Positions 6,522 through 14,162 are shown, counted from the stretch's first letter. The stretch: 15,616 nt of DNA from Deltaproteobacteria bacterium (GCA_019309245.1 JAFDGP010000024.1:1-15616); one strand, 5' to 3'. The notes: generated from the sequence alone by a model not told the origin. Made by a program: numbers and translations.

Positions 6522-6971
6522 GTGTCCGCAAATGTCTTTAACGTTTCTCACGAGGCAGCCGGCGTAGACTTATGCTTTGCTGCAAGCCTTGAAAACATTG
6601 ATAAGGCAATTGCGGAGACCAAAGCCTTTCTGACCAGGATCCACGCTCAACAGTATACTTTTGATGTGACCCTGGTTCTAAGAGAGGCTCTCTCCAATGC
6701 GGTTGTCGATGGTTGCGGTCAGGACCCAAAGATGCGGGTTTCGTGCCGACTGCGGTTCCGGGGGAGGCGTCTTATTATGGAGATTGAAGACCCGGGCCGG
6801 GGCTTTAACTGGCGTGGCCGCATGGGCAAGCTCCCTCCCCCCGAGGCGGAGTCTGGTCGTGGAATGGTCATCATGGAGCATTACTGCGAAATGGTTTCGT
6901 ATAATGACAAGGGAAACCGGTTGATGATGGAAAAGATTATCAGGCCGGGACGGGGGGTCGCGCCAAAATGA
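6522..6971 (+). CDS. RsbW/SpoIIAB-type serine kinase (anti-sigma-like ATPase)
   Basis: A 149-residue stand-alone GHKL ATPase. The N-box is LREALSNAVVDG (53-64) with E55 and N59, the G1 box is DPGRGF (90-95) and the G2 loop is GRGMVIM (112-118). Family members phosphorylate a STAS antagonist on Ser and alternatively bind and inhibit a sigma factor or another partner. The residue usually His after the N-box Asn (NAxxHG) is Asp here (D63). A GTG start at 6522 is supported by AAAGGCGG 7 nt upstream. It lies 54 bp downstream of the PP2C gene and 514 bp upstream of the STAS gene, and the three together make a complete partner-switch set. Its final target is not encoded in the window. Confidence 0.88.
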   Translation: MSANVFNVSHEAAGVDLCFAASLENIDKAIAETKAFLTRIHAQQYTFDVTLVLREALSNAVVDGCGQDPKMRVSCRLRFRGRRLIMEIEDPGRGFNWRGRMGKLPPPEAESGRGMVIMEHYCEMVSYNDKGNRLMMEKIIRPGRGVAPK

Positions 6972-7122
6972 TAGGCCCGCCCTCGGGTTTGAGGGCCCAA
7001 GACGTCAAGAGACAAACAGGGTTTTGTCAAAAAACCGACATAGCAAGGAAGCAGAGAATAAGGTGAACGGTCAATGGATGGTTACGTGTTTAGGTTCTAG
7101 GTAAAGAGGAATGGGAAAAAAT

Positions 7123-7136
7123 CCGACAGTTGTCGG
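7123..7136. promoter_or_regulatory. Perfect CCGACA-GT-TGTCGG palindrome (possible operator)
   Basis: A 14-bp perfect dyad with further CCGACA half-sites at 7034-7039 and 7148-7153 in the same gap. It could be a repressor or activator site for the STAS-che genes. It may equally be part of the degenerate CAGTTGTC-GGTTGTCAG type of intergenic simple sequence, because a similar stretch occurs at 490-514. Confidence 0.25.
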
Positions 7137-7302
7137 TTGTCAGTGGTCCGACAGACGGATTGAAAAAATTTTGCATGCTTTTTGTGCAGAGGCCGAAAAG
7201 AACGCCAGGATGGGTAACGGGGCTTTGTGCGGGCGAGATTTATTTCTGTTCACCTAAAATTAAAACCTAAAACCTCATTCATGAGGAGACTGAAGAGATT
7301 TT

Positions 7303-7440
7303 ATGAGTACGGCCGGAGTGCTACCGCCCGAGGGGGTTGGCATGTATATTGCCCTTGAAAATATCGGTGTCAGGCACCAGAGGCTTGTTTTGTGCCTGGA
7401 AGCCGGGATAAGGTCCCTTGCGGCGGGACACAAGCCGTAA
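7303..7440 (+). CDS. Possible 45-residue small protein upstream of the STAS gene
   Basis: ATG at 7303 to TAA at 7440 gives a 45-residue reading frame (begins MSTAGVLPPEGVGMYIALEN) with a purine-rich GAGGAGACTGAAGAGA upstream (about 7282-7297). It has no recognisable domain. The same bases can form several RNA stems, so the region may instead be an untranslated leader. Its neighbours are the kinase gene and the STAS gene 45 bp downstream. This is a weak call. Confidence 0.25.
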   Translation: MSTAGVLPPEGVGMYIALENIGVRHQRLVLCLEAGIRSLAAGHKP

Positions 7441-7485
7441 AGGAAGGCAAACAAAAGAGGAATTGCCTGATTGTAGGAGGGTTGT

Positions 7486-7797
7486 ATGGAACAGGGCGAA
7501 CAGACGATGGATGAAAAAGTCATCAAACCGGGGAAAGACATTGTTGCGTCCATGGCTGACGGTTTCAGAAAGGACCTGCTCAAAGAAGTGGGCCAGGGCG
7601 TCAAAAAGCTGGTGATCGATCTGCAAGGCGTGCAGATGGTCGACTCCGTGGGGATTGGGGTGCTGGTAGCCGCGTACAATTCGTTGAGCCGGACCGGCGG
7701 GACCATGGCTGTGTCAAATGTCTGCGAGGACGTCTACAAGCTTTTCAAAACCATGCGGTTGGACCAGCACTTTGAAGTCGTTCCTGCGGCGGGATAG
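7486..7797 (+). CDS. STAS-domain anti-sigma-factor antagonist of a chemosensory cluster
   Basis: A 103-residue single-domain STAS protein. The phosphorylatable serine motif is intact as VDSVGIGV with D53-S54, preceded by the strand KKLVIDLQGV (40-49). TGGTMAVSNVCEDVYKLF forms the next strand and helix. The N-terminus (EKVIKPGKDIVASMA) is the form I recall for STAS proteins encoded beside cheA. The family is phosphorylated by RsbW-type kinases and dephosphorylated by PP2C phosphatases, both encoded just upstream. The ATG at 7486 has an excellent site, GGAGGG, 6 nt upstream. A 155-bp space containing a strong hairpin separates it from cheA. It is the best candidate for linking the chemosensory array to the partner switch. 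Confidence 0.92.
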   Translation: MEQGEQTMDEKVIKPGKDIVASMADGFRKDLLKEVGQGVKKLVIDLQGVQMVDSVGIGVLVAAYNSLSRTGGTMAVSNVCEDVYKLFKTMRLDQHFEVVPAAG

Positions 7798-7871
7798 GCT
7801 GCTTCGAACTCTCGATGTCCCCGGAACGGCCAACACAGTGAGCGCTGTTCGGGGCAAGGTCGGGCGGGCCC

Positions 7872-7909
7872 GGGCCCAATGTCCCTCTTTTATGTTGCAT
7901 GTTGGGCCC
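7872..7909 (+). other. Strong hairpin in the leader of cheA
   Basis: GGGCCCAA (7872-7879) and TTGGGCCC (7902-7909) are perfectly complementary, and the stem extends by two G-U pairs and one A-U pair around a 16-nt loop. It ends 43 nt before the cheA start and has no following T-run, so it more likely tunes mRNA processing or read-through between the STAS and cheA genes than fully ends transcription. Confidence 0.45.
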
Positions 7910-7952
7910 ATGAGAGAGGCTGGGCGCCTGAAACAGACTTGGGAGGAAACCC

Positions 7953-10900
7953 ATGACGATCGAAAATGATGAAACCCTGCAGATGTATGTAGAAGAATCC
8001 CAGGAGCACCTGGCCGACATTGAGAGCGATCTGTTGGCCATTGAACAGGGAGGAGCGGATATCGACGAAGAGCTGGTGAACAAGGTGTTCCGAGCGGCCC
8101 ATTCCATCAAGGGAGGGGCCGGTTTCATGGGGCTGACGAACATCAAAGAGCTTGCTCACAAGATGGAAAACGTACTGGGCATGATCCGAAGCCGTGAGAT
8201 GGTGCCCAACCCGGAGATTGTCAACATTTTGCTGCTGGCCTCCGATGCCCTGCGGGACCTGATTGGAAATGCAGTAGAAAGCAATGATATAGACGTTTCC
8301 GAGCATATTGAAGCCTTGATTGCAGTGGCGGAAGGGGCACTGCCTGATGAAGGAAAGGAGGCCATCAAAAAGACAGTGGACATCTACTTTCCTGACGGGA
8401 CAGTGGCCTTTACAGTGGCGGAATATGACATCCTACAGGCCAGACAGGGAGGAAAATTCGTCTACCTTGCGGAATTCGATCTCATCCATGATGTTCACGA
8501 AAAGGGCAAGACCCCCCTGGATGTGCTTCGGGAGCTGGAAAAGACCGGTCTCTTGCTGGAAAGCAGGATCGCCATAGAGGGTGTTGGGACCCTGGAAGAC
8601 GGCGAGCCAACCAACCGGCTGCCGTTCTTGGTCCTGTATGCGACCTTGCTGGATCCTACAGTGGTCAACACCCTGTTTGAGATCGATGAGCAGCGCATAT
8701 TCAAGCTGGGCGAAGATCTGACCACCCGGCCCATAGGGCTGGAACCGGGAACCGAATCCGGGGCGGCACAGGAGGCGCCCGGCCCATCCGGTCCTGTTTC
8801 TGAAGAACCCGTGGCCCCTAAACCGGTGGATGCCCCAACGCAGGCCTTGCCTTCTGAGTCCCGGGCACCTGAACGCCCCGAACCGGAGGACGGTTCTGCT
8901 GAGAGCCGGGCAACTCAGCCGAAGGCAGCGACACAAAACAAGCCCACGCCCAAGCAGGTACGCCCCAAAGCGAAGTCCAAAACGAAAGAAGCCGCAACCA
9001 AGGGACCGGAGGCGGAAACCAGCCTCCGGGTGCACGTAAGTCTCCTGGATACGCTTATGACCCTGGCCGGAGAACTCGTTTTGGGCCGAAACCAGCTCCT
9101 TCAGGCCATAGAAGCCAGGGACATGCGAACCATTCAACTGGGCGGCCAGCGCCTGGACCTGATTACCTCCGAACTCCAGGAGGCGATTATGCTGACCCGC
9201 ATGCAGCCCATTGGAAATGTCTTCAATAAATTCCAGCGGGTGGTCCGGGATCTGGCCAGGAGCCTCCAGAAAGAAATTGAGCTTGTGATCGAGGGCTCCG
9301 AAGTGGAGCTGGACAAAACCATTATCGAAGCCATCAGCGATCCGTTGACCCACCTGGTGAGAAACTCAGCCGACCACGGAATCGAGATCCCGGATGAACG
9401 TATCAAGGCCGGCAAGGGCGCGGCCGGCACCATTCAATTAAAGGCTTTTCACGAGGCAGGCCAGGTGAATATCGAGATCACCGATGACGGCCGTGGGATC
9501 AACGGGGACAAACTTGCGGCCTCCGCAGTCTCCAAGGGCCTGATCACCGAAGAGCAGGCCCGAATGATGTCCGACCGAGAAAAGGTAAACCTCATCTTCC
9601 TGCCGGGATTCTCCACGGCTGAAAAGGTTACGGACGTGTCAGGCCGCGGGGTCGGCATGGACGTGGTCAAGACCAACCTGGACAAACTGGGCGGCGTGGT
9701 GGACATCGAGTCGGAACCCGGCAAAGGCACCAAGGTCCGTATCAAGCTTCCTTTAACCCTGGCCATTATTCCGAGCCAGATTATCACCGTGGGAAATGAC
9801 CGCTACGCGATTCCTCAGGTGAACATGGACGAACTTCTCCGAATTCCGGCTTCGCAGATCCGGGACCGCATCGAAAAAGTCGGAGATGCCGAAGTGGTCC
9901 GTTTGCGCGGGCACTTGTTGCCTTTGCTAAAACTCAGCGAGGTGTTGGGCGTTGCCCCAACCTATGTGGATCCTGAAGACGGTACGCAAAAGACCGACAG
10001 GCGGCGAAACATCGCGGACCGGCGGTGCGTCAAGAATCCGGTGGAGGCCCGAGACGATCGGGCGGGAGAAGGGGCCGAACCGGCACAGGAAACCGTCTCG
10101 GGCGAAAGGGCCGACCGGCGGAGCCTGACCGAACGACGGTTTCACGCGGAGAGTGCGGTCAACATCGTGGTGGTTTCTGCAGGGCCGTTGAAGTACGGGC
10201 TGGTGGTAGACAGACTGCATGATTCAGAAGAGATCGTGGTCAAGCCTCTGGGCCGCCATCTGAAGCGGTGCAAGGGATACGCCGGCGCGACCATCATGGG
10301 CGATGGCCGGGTGGCATTGATTCTGGATGTCGGCAACCTGGTTCAAATGGCGGGTCTGGTTTCCGTCGAAGGGACGGAACGGGCTGAAGAGATGGCCAGA
10401 AAGGCCGCAGAGGCGGTCAAGGCGAGAAAAGACATGCAGTCTCTTCTGATATTTAGGAGTGCTGAAGATGAACAGTTTGCCGTCACCCTCAGCCAAGTTG
10501 AACGCATCGAGAAGGTCAAAGCTGCCGACATCGAAAAACTGGGCGAAAGGCGCGTTATGCGGTATCGCGGCGGCAGTCTGCCGTTGTTTACCATCGATCA
10601 GGTGGCTCAGGTCAAGCCCCTGGCGGACCAGGAAGACCTGCTGGTTATTGTGTTTATTGTCGGCGGAAGAGAAGTCGGGCTTCTGGCTATCGGGCCGGTA
10701 GACGCGACGGAGGTGAGCGCGGAGGTAGACGACACCACGCTCAAGCAGCCGGGCATCATGGGCTCGGCCATTGTGGGTGACCACACTACCCAGTTCGTGG
10801 ATGTCTATGCCATGGTGGAGACGTTGCACCCAGAATGGTTTGAGCAACAAGATGTGTGTGACAAGGAGAGCGGCGAGGCTCCGACCTTGCTTATTGTCGA

Positions 10901-11258
10901 GGACTCGAACTTCTTTAGAAACCAGGTCAAGGGATTTATGGAGGAGGCAGGATACCATGTCATTGAAGCTGAGGACGGCGTGGTGGCATGGAATATCCTG
11001 GACGAACAGGGCGAGGAGATATCGCTTGTGGTCACGGATATCGAAATGCCCAACATGGACGGTTTTGTCCTGACAAAAAAGATCAAAGGCGATGAGCGGT
11101 TTGCCGGTATGCCCGTGATTGCCTTGACCACTCTGGCCGGCGAGGGCGATGTGGCCAGGGGAAAAGAGGTTGGGATTGATGACTATCAGATCAAGCTGGA
11201 CCGGGAAAAGCTGATGGAAAGCGTTCGAAACCATCTGGTTGAACTAACCGGCCGATGA
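7953..11258 (+). CDS. cheA: Hybrid chemotaxis histidine kinase CheA with second CheW-like and receiver domains
   Basis: An 1101-residue hybrid kinase, far longer than E. coli CheA (about 650). Order: HPt/P1 (about 5-105) with phospho-acceptor H50 in AAHSIKGGAGF; an accessory alpha/beta domain (about 130-260) in the P2 place; a Pro/Ala/Glu linker (about 262-350); dimerisation P3 (about 357-415); ATPase P4 with N-box around H467-N471, G1 DDGRGI (511-516) and G2 GRGVGMDVV (564-572); CheW-like P5 (about 605-800), interrupted by a charged insert (about 673-733); a second CheW-like domain (about 828-960); and a receiver (about 977-1097) with phospho-acceptor D1029 in VVTDIEMP. All catalytic motifs are intact. 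It should take signals from receptors through CheW and pass phosphate to its own receiver, CheB and possibly the PP2C regulator at 5349. GGGAGGAAACCC precedes the ATG. Confidence 0.95.
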   Translation: MTIENDETLQMYVEESQEHLADIESDLLAIEQGGADIDEELVNKVFRAAHSIKGGAGFMGLTNIKELAHKMENVLGMIRSREMVPNPEIVNILLLASDALRDLIGNAVESNDIDVSEHIEALIAVAEGALPDEGKEAIKKTVDIYFPDGTVAFTVAEYDILQARQGGKFVYLAEFDLIHDVHEKGKTPLDVLRELEKTGLLLESRIAIEGVGTLEDGEPTNRLPFLVLYATLLDPTVVNTLFEIDEQRIFKLGEDLTTRPIGLEPGTESGAAQEAPGPSGPVSEEPVAPKPVDAPTQALPSESRAPERPEPEDGSAESRATQPKAATQNKPTPKQVRPKAKSKTKEAATKGPEAETSLRVHVSLLDTLMTLAGELVLGRNQLLQAIEARDMRTIQLGGQRLDLITSELQEAIMLTRMQPIGNVFNKFQRVVRDLARSLQKEIELVIEGSEVELDKTIIEAISDPLTHLVRNSADHGIEIPDERIKAGKGAAGTIQLKAFHEAGQVNIEITDDGRGINGDKLAASAVSKGLITEEQARMMSDREKVNLIFLPGFSTAEKVTDVSGRGVGMDVVKTNLDKLGGVVDIESEPGKGTKVRIKLPLTLAIIPSQIITVGNDRYAIPQVNMDELLRIPASQIRDRIEKVGDAEVVRLRGHLLPLLKLSEVLGVAPTYVDPEDGTQKTDRRRNIADRRCVKNPVEARDDRAGEGAEPAQETVSGERADRRSLTERRFHAESAVNIVVVSAGPLKYGLVVDRLHDSEEIVVKPLGRHLKRCKGYAGATIMGDGRVALILDVGNLVQMAGLVSVEGTERAEEMARKAAEAVKARKDMQSLLIFRSAEDEQFAVTLSQVERIEKVKAADIEKLGERRVMRYRGGSLPLFTIDQVAQVKPLADQEDLLVIVFIVGGREVGLLAIGPVDATEVSAEVDDTTLKQPGIMGSAIVGDHTTQFVDVYAMVETLHPEWFEQQDVCDKESGEAPTLLIVEDSNFFRNQVKGFMEEAGYHVIEAEDGVVAWNILDEQGEEISLVVTDIEMPNMDGFVLTKKIKGDERFAGMPVIALTTLAGEGDVARGKEVGIDDYQIKLDREKLMESVRNHLVELTGR

Positions 11259-11348
11259 TGACCAGATCTTCCCGGGTACGGTGACAACAGGCAGGCCCGG
11301 CGAGGGTGATGAAGACGGCCCGGTTTTTATGATGAGGAAAGGCAAATC

Positions 11349-11813
11349 ATGGCACACGCAAAACAGGACAGAAAGAATGCCGGTGTGGTCGAGTTGACGA
11401 CCTTTTATGTGGGAGATGCCCTGTGCGGCATGGACATCCTGAATGTCCAGGAAATTAACAAACACATGGAGATGACCAAGGTGCCGCAGGCGCCTGAATG
11501 CGTGATGGGGATCCTGAACCTGCGGGGTCAGATCGTCACCATCATCGACCTGGGAAAAAGGCTCGGACTACCCCCCACAGAACGGACCGGAGACAGCCGC
11601 AATATCATTGTTAACTCGCATGGAGAACATATCGGGTTGAACGTCCAGCGGATCAGTGACGTTGTGCAGGCAAACTGGGACGAGGTGGAGCCCCCGCCGG
11701 CCAACATCGGCGGGGTGCAAGGCCGGTTCTTTGAAGGGGTGTACAAGACGGAAAACACCCTGGTCGGGATCCTGAATGTCGAAGAAGTCCTGAAAGACGA
11801 AGAAGAGGCATAA
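11349..11813 (+). CDS. cheW: Chemotaxis coupling protein CheW
   Basis: A 154-residue single CheW domain of usual length. It starts with the typical TTFYVGDALCGMDILNVQEIN (about 17-37), followed by the receptor/CheA-contact stretch VPQAPECVMGILNLRGQIVTIIDLGKRLGL and the C-terminal ILNVEEVL. It couples methyl-accepting receptors to the P5 domain of CheA at the membrane array. A ribosome binding site AGGAAAGG lies about 8 nt before the ATG. It sits 90 bp after cheA and about 100 bp before cheB, all in the same direction, so the genes probably form one operon. Confidence 0.95.
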   Translation: MAHAKQDRKNAGVVELTTFYVGDALCGMDILNVQEINKHMEMTKVPQAPECVMGILNLRGQIVTIIDLGKRLGLPPTERTGDSRNIIVNSHGEHIGLNVQRISDVVQANWDEVEPPPANIGGVQGRFFEGVYKTENTLVGILNVEEVLKDEEEA

Positions 11814-11914
11814 ATCCCCCCGGACCGGGTCGAATACCCCGGGCCATGAGGCGCCTTGTCGCGTTTATTTGGGCCGTTGTGGCAATACAAGCGCGAAAAC
11901 ACGGGATGCAATCC

Positions 11915-13033
11915 ATGAAAGACGACAGTTTGTTACGGGTCTTGGTGGTAGACGACACCATCGTGTATCGAAAAATCGTCAGCGATATTCTAGAAGAACT
12001 CCCTGGGGTGGAAGTGGTGGGGGTGGCTCACAACGGCAAGATTGCGATGTCCAAGATCGCCTCGCTCAAACCGGATGTTTTGACCTTGGATATCGAGATG
12101 CCCGAGATGAACGGGCTCGAAGTCCTGGCGCACATGAGAACCGAGGCCCCGGACGTAGGGGCTATCGTCTTGAGCACGCTGACCCAAAAAGGCGGGGACC
12201 TGACCATGAAGGCCCTGGAACTGGGGGCCTTTGATTTTATCACCAAGCCTGAAACCGACAGCATGGCGGAAAGCAGGGAGCAGGTTAAAGGAGCCATCGC
12301 CCCAATGCTTCAAGCCTTTTCGCGTCGCCGGGAGGTGCAGAAGATCCTCAGGGGAAAGCTACGGGCACCCACGGCCCCAGTCGGCGCTGCGGGGTCGGTT
12401 CATGGCTCCGAGGCCATGGGTCAGCACATAGCCACGCTTAGCGAGAGACGCCATAAAAAGTCTGAAATCGTGGCAATCGGGGTATCCACCGGCGGCCCCA
12501 ACGCTCTGGCCCAAATGCTGCCGCGGTTGCCCGCAGACATCAATGTTCCCATCCTGATTGTTCAGCACATGCCGCCTCTTTTTACCGCGTCATTAGCCAA
12601 AAGCCTTGACGCCAAGTGCGCTATTACCGTGAAAGAGGCCGATGACGGTGAAGCCATTGCGCCAAACAAGGCGCTCATCGCCCCCGGCGGAAAACAGATG
12701 AAGGTGGTGGCCGGGCTTGACGGCAGCACCCGCATCGTCAGGGTAACCGACGATCCTCCTGAAAATAGCTGCAAGCCTTCGGTGGACTATCTGTTCAGGT
12801 CAGTGGCCTCTCATTATGTGGGACGCGCCACCGGGGTGATCATGACCGGCATGGGGGCGGATGGTGCCAAGGGCATGGCATTAATGAAAAAAAACGGGGC
12901 GGTCACCATCGCCCAGGACGAGGCGACCTGTGTGGTCTACGGCATGCCTAAAGAAGCTGTTGAGGCCAAGGCAGTGGACGTCATTGCTCCCCTTGGGAAA
13001 ATAGCCGAAGAGATCTCGCGCACTGTGCAATAG
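11915..13033 (+). CDS. cheB: Chemotaxis protein-glutamate methylesterase CheB
   Basis: A 372-residue CheB of usual length: a receiver (about 5-125) with VVDD acidic residues and phospho-acceptor D59 in TLDIEMPEMNG, a linker (about 130-180), and a methylesterase domain with catalytic triad S191 (GVSTGGP), H218 (VQHMPP) and D316 (GMGADG). It removes methyl groups from, and can deamidate, receptor glutamate/glutamine side chains, giving adaptation opposed to CheR. In-frame starts exist at 11846, 11906 and 11915; none has a strong ribosome binding site. 11915 is chosen because the receiver strand follows directly (KDDSLLRVLVVDD), while the longer versions add a hydrophobic segment not expected in CheB. 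The true start is uncertain by up to 23 codons. Confidence 0.94.
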   Translation: MKDDSLLRVLVVDDTIVYRKIVSDILEELPGVEVVGVAHNGKIAMSKIASLKPDVLTLDIEMPEMNGLEVLAHMRTEAPDVGAIVLSTLTQKGGDLTMKALELGAFDFITKPETDSMAESREQVKGAIAPMLQAFSRRREVQKILRGKLRAPTAPVGAAGSVHGSEAMGQHIATLSERRHKKSEIVAIGVSTGGPNALAQMLPRLPADINVPILIVQHMPPLFTASLAKSLDAKCAITVKEADDGEAIAPNKALIAPGGKQMKVVAGLDGSTRIVRVTDDPPENSCKPSVDYLFRSVASHYVGRATGVIMTGMGADGAKGMALMKKNGAVTIAQDEATCVVYGMPKEAVEAKAVDVIAPLGKIAEEISRTVQ

Positions 13034-13167
13034 GCGCTTTTAAACGACGAAGCGCGAAATCGCCGATGCGAGTTCAACCTGATTGTTGTGTTACAAGACC
13101 ACGGTGAAGGCCCTGCGGCCCTGTGATCCGCTTTACAGGCAAGGGTTACCGTTCACGGATAAGCCGG

Positions 13168-14010
13168 ATGGAAAAGATTAAACCAGAAGAATTTGAAGTC
13201 CTGACCAAATACATTCACGATATCTCCGGCATCCTTTTGGACCAGAGCAAGGCGTACCTTCTGGAGACCCGACTCGGCAGTATTGCCGAAGAGCTGGGGT
13301 GCAGCTCTTACAAGGAACTCCACCAAAAGGCGATCCTGGACCCTACCAAGAAGGTCAAAGCAAAAATTATCGACGCGATTTCAACCAATGAAACGCTCTT
13401 TTTCCGAGACAGCACCCCGTTTGATCTTCTCCAGCACAAGATTCTGCCGGAGCTGATCGATATGCGGACCGCGAAGGGATCCAGCCTGCTTCCGGTTCCC
13501 ATCCGAATCTGGAGTGCGGCCTGTTCCACCGGCCAGGAGGTCTACAGCATCGCCATTGTGCTCAAGGAATTGTTACCGGACCTTTCCAAGTACAACATCA
13601 AGTTGCTTGGTACGGATATCTCAGATGCAGCCATCGCTCAGGCAAGCTACGGCGCATACAACAAGTTCGAGATCGAAAGGGGGCTTCCGCCTACAAAGCT
13701 TCGGAAATACTTCATCCAGAAAGGAAACACCTGGAAGATCAAAGACGAGATCCGGGCCATGGTCAATTTCAAAAAGGTCAATCTCATGCAGCCCTTTCGG
13801 GCGCTGGGAAAGTTTGACGTGATCTTTTGCAGAAACGTGGCAATCTATTTCAGTCTGGAGGACCGGAAAAAACTCTTTGATAGACTCGCCGATATGCTCG
13901 ACACCGGCGGGTCATTAATCATCGGATCGACCGAGTCATTAACGGGCATCTGTTCACGATTTGAACCGCTTCGGCATTTGCGAACCATATTCTATCGGGT
14001 CAAGTCATAG
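13168..14010 (+). CDS. cheR: Chemotaxis protein methyltransferase CheR
   Basis: A 280-residue SAM-dependent methyltransferase of typical CheR length. The N-terminal helical domain contains KYIHDISGILL and TRLGSIAEELG; the start of the catalytic domain has the substrate-region motif STNETLFFRD. The SAM-binding loop is AACSTGQE (117-124), then LGTDISDAAI, and FCRNVAIYF (220-228) is the signature late in the fold. It methylates receptor glutamates. There is no C-terminal pentapeptide-binding extension or TPR, so it is a minimal CheR. The start at 13168 is chosen on family length; the frame is open back to 13123 and the ribosome binding site is weak in both cases. A 134-bp gap follows cheB, including a 6-bp stem near 13034-13055. 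Confidence 0.94.
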   Translation: MEKIKPEEFEVLTKYIHDISGILLDQSKAYLLETRLGSIAEELGCSSYKELHQKAILDPTKKVKAKIIDAISTNETLFFRDSTPFDLLQHKILPELIDMRTAKGSSLLPVPIRIWSAACSTGQEVYSIAIVLKELLPDLSKYNIKLLGTDISDAAIAQASYGAYNKFEIERGLPPTKLRKYFIQKGNTWKIKDEIRAMVNFKKVNLMQPFRALGKFDVIFCRNVAIYFSLEDRKKLFDRLADMLDTGGSLIIGSTESLTGICSRFEPLRHLRTIFYRVKS

Positions 14011-14032
14011 TGCAGGAAGGAAAGACATATAT

Positions 14033-14120
14033 TGAGAGCTTTGCACAACCCACTGCCGAGCGGCTGGGTGCGCAAAATGTGGCCCTGTAAGCCAGAGCAA
14101 CGAGTTTTGCAAAGGTCTCA
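14033..14120. mobile_element. 88-bp MITE-like element with imperfect terminal inverted repeats
   Basis: The left end TGAGAGCTTTGCACAA (14033-14048) matches the reverse complement of the right end (14105-14120) at 14 of 16 positions. The middle contains a CCCACTGCC-GAGCGGCTGGG stem and no gene. I recall GAGACCTTTGCA-type ends flanking insertion sequences in Desulfobacterales, so this may be a non-autonomous derivative or the remains of one. It separates cheR from the receptor gene. No target-site duplication is clear. Confidence 0.45.
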
Positions 14121-14162
14121 TATTGTCACCCGTACAAAAGGTGATCCGTGAATACGGATTCC

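Larger units (their letters stand above)
6972..7485 (+). other. 514-bp gap between kinase and STAS genes
   Basis: No assured gene. It holds, in order: a 6-bp hairpin just after the kinase stop (GCCCTC 6979-6984 with GAGGGC 6991-6996, no T-run); several CCGACA/TGTCGG half-sites (7034-7039, the perfect palindrome CCGACAGTTGTCGG at 7123-7136, and 7148-7153); and a possible 45-codon reading frame at 7303-7440 that overlaps potential RNA stems (CAGGCAC with GTGCCTG, GGCTTGT with ACAAGCC). This is the likely place for a promoter or regulatory leader of the STAS-che genes, but I could not identify consensus boxes with confidence. Confidence 0.45.

Noticed and set aside
7303..7480. Possible riboswitch (cyclic-di-GMP class) ahead of the STAS gene
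   Set aside because: Several short stems can be drawn, but none of the conserved GEMM or other riboswitch core sequences I know is present.
8433..9353. 306-codon minus-strand reading frame under cheA
   Set aside because: It lies opposite the well-supported linker and kinase domains of CheA; its composition is a mirror of the plus-strand codons and no family is recognisable.
10224..11234. 336-codon minus-strand reading frame under the 3' half of cheA
   Set aside because: It is antisense to intact CheW-like and receiver domains with clear motifs; long antisense frames are expected at this base composition.
11846..11914. N-terminal extension of CheB with a hydrophobic segment (signal-anchor-like)
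   Set aside because: CheB is cytoplasmic, the extension lacks a ribosome binding site and the receiver fold begins directly after the internal ATG at 11915.
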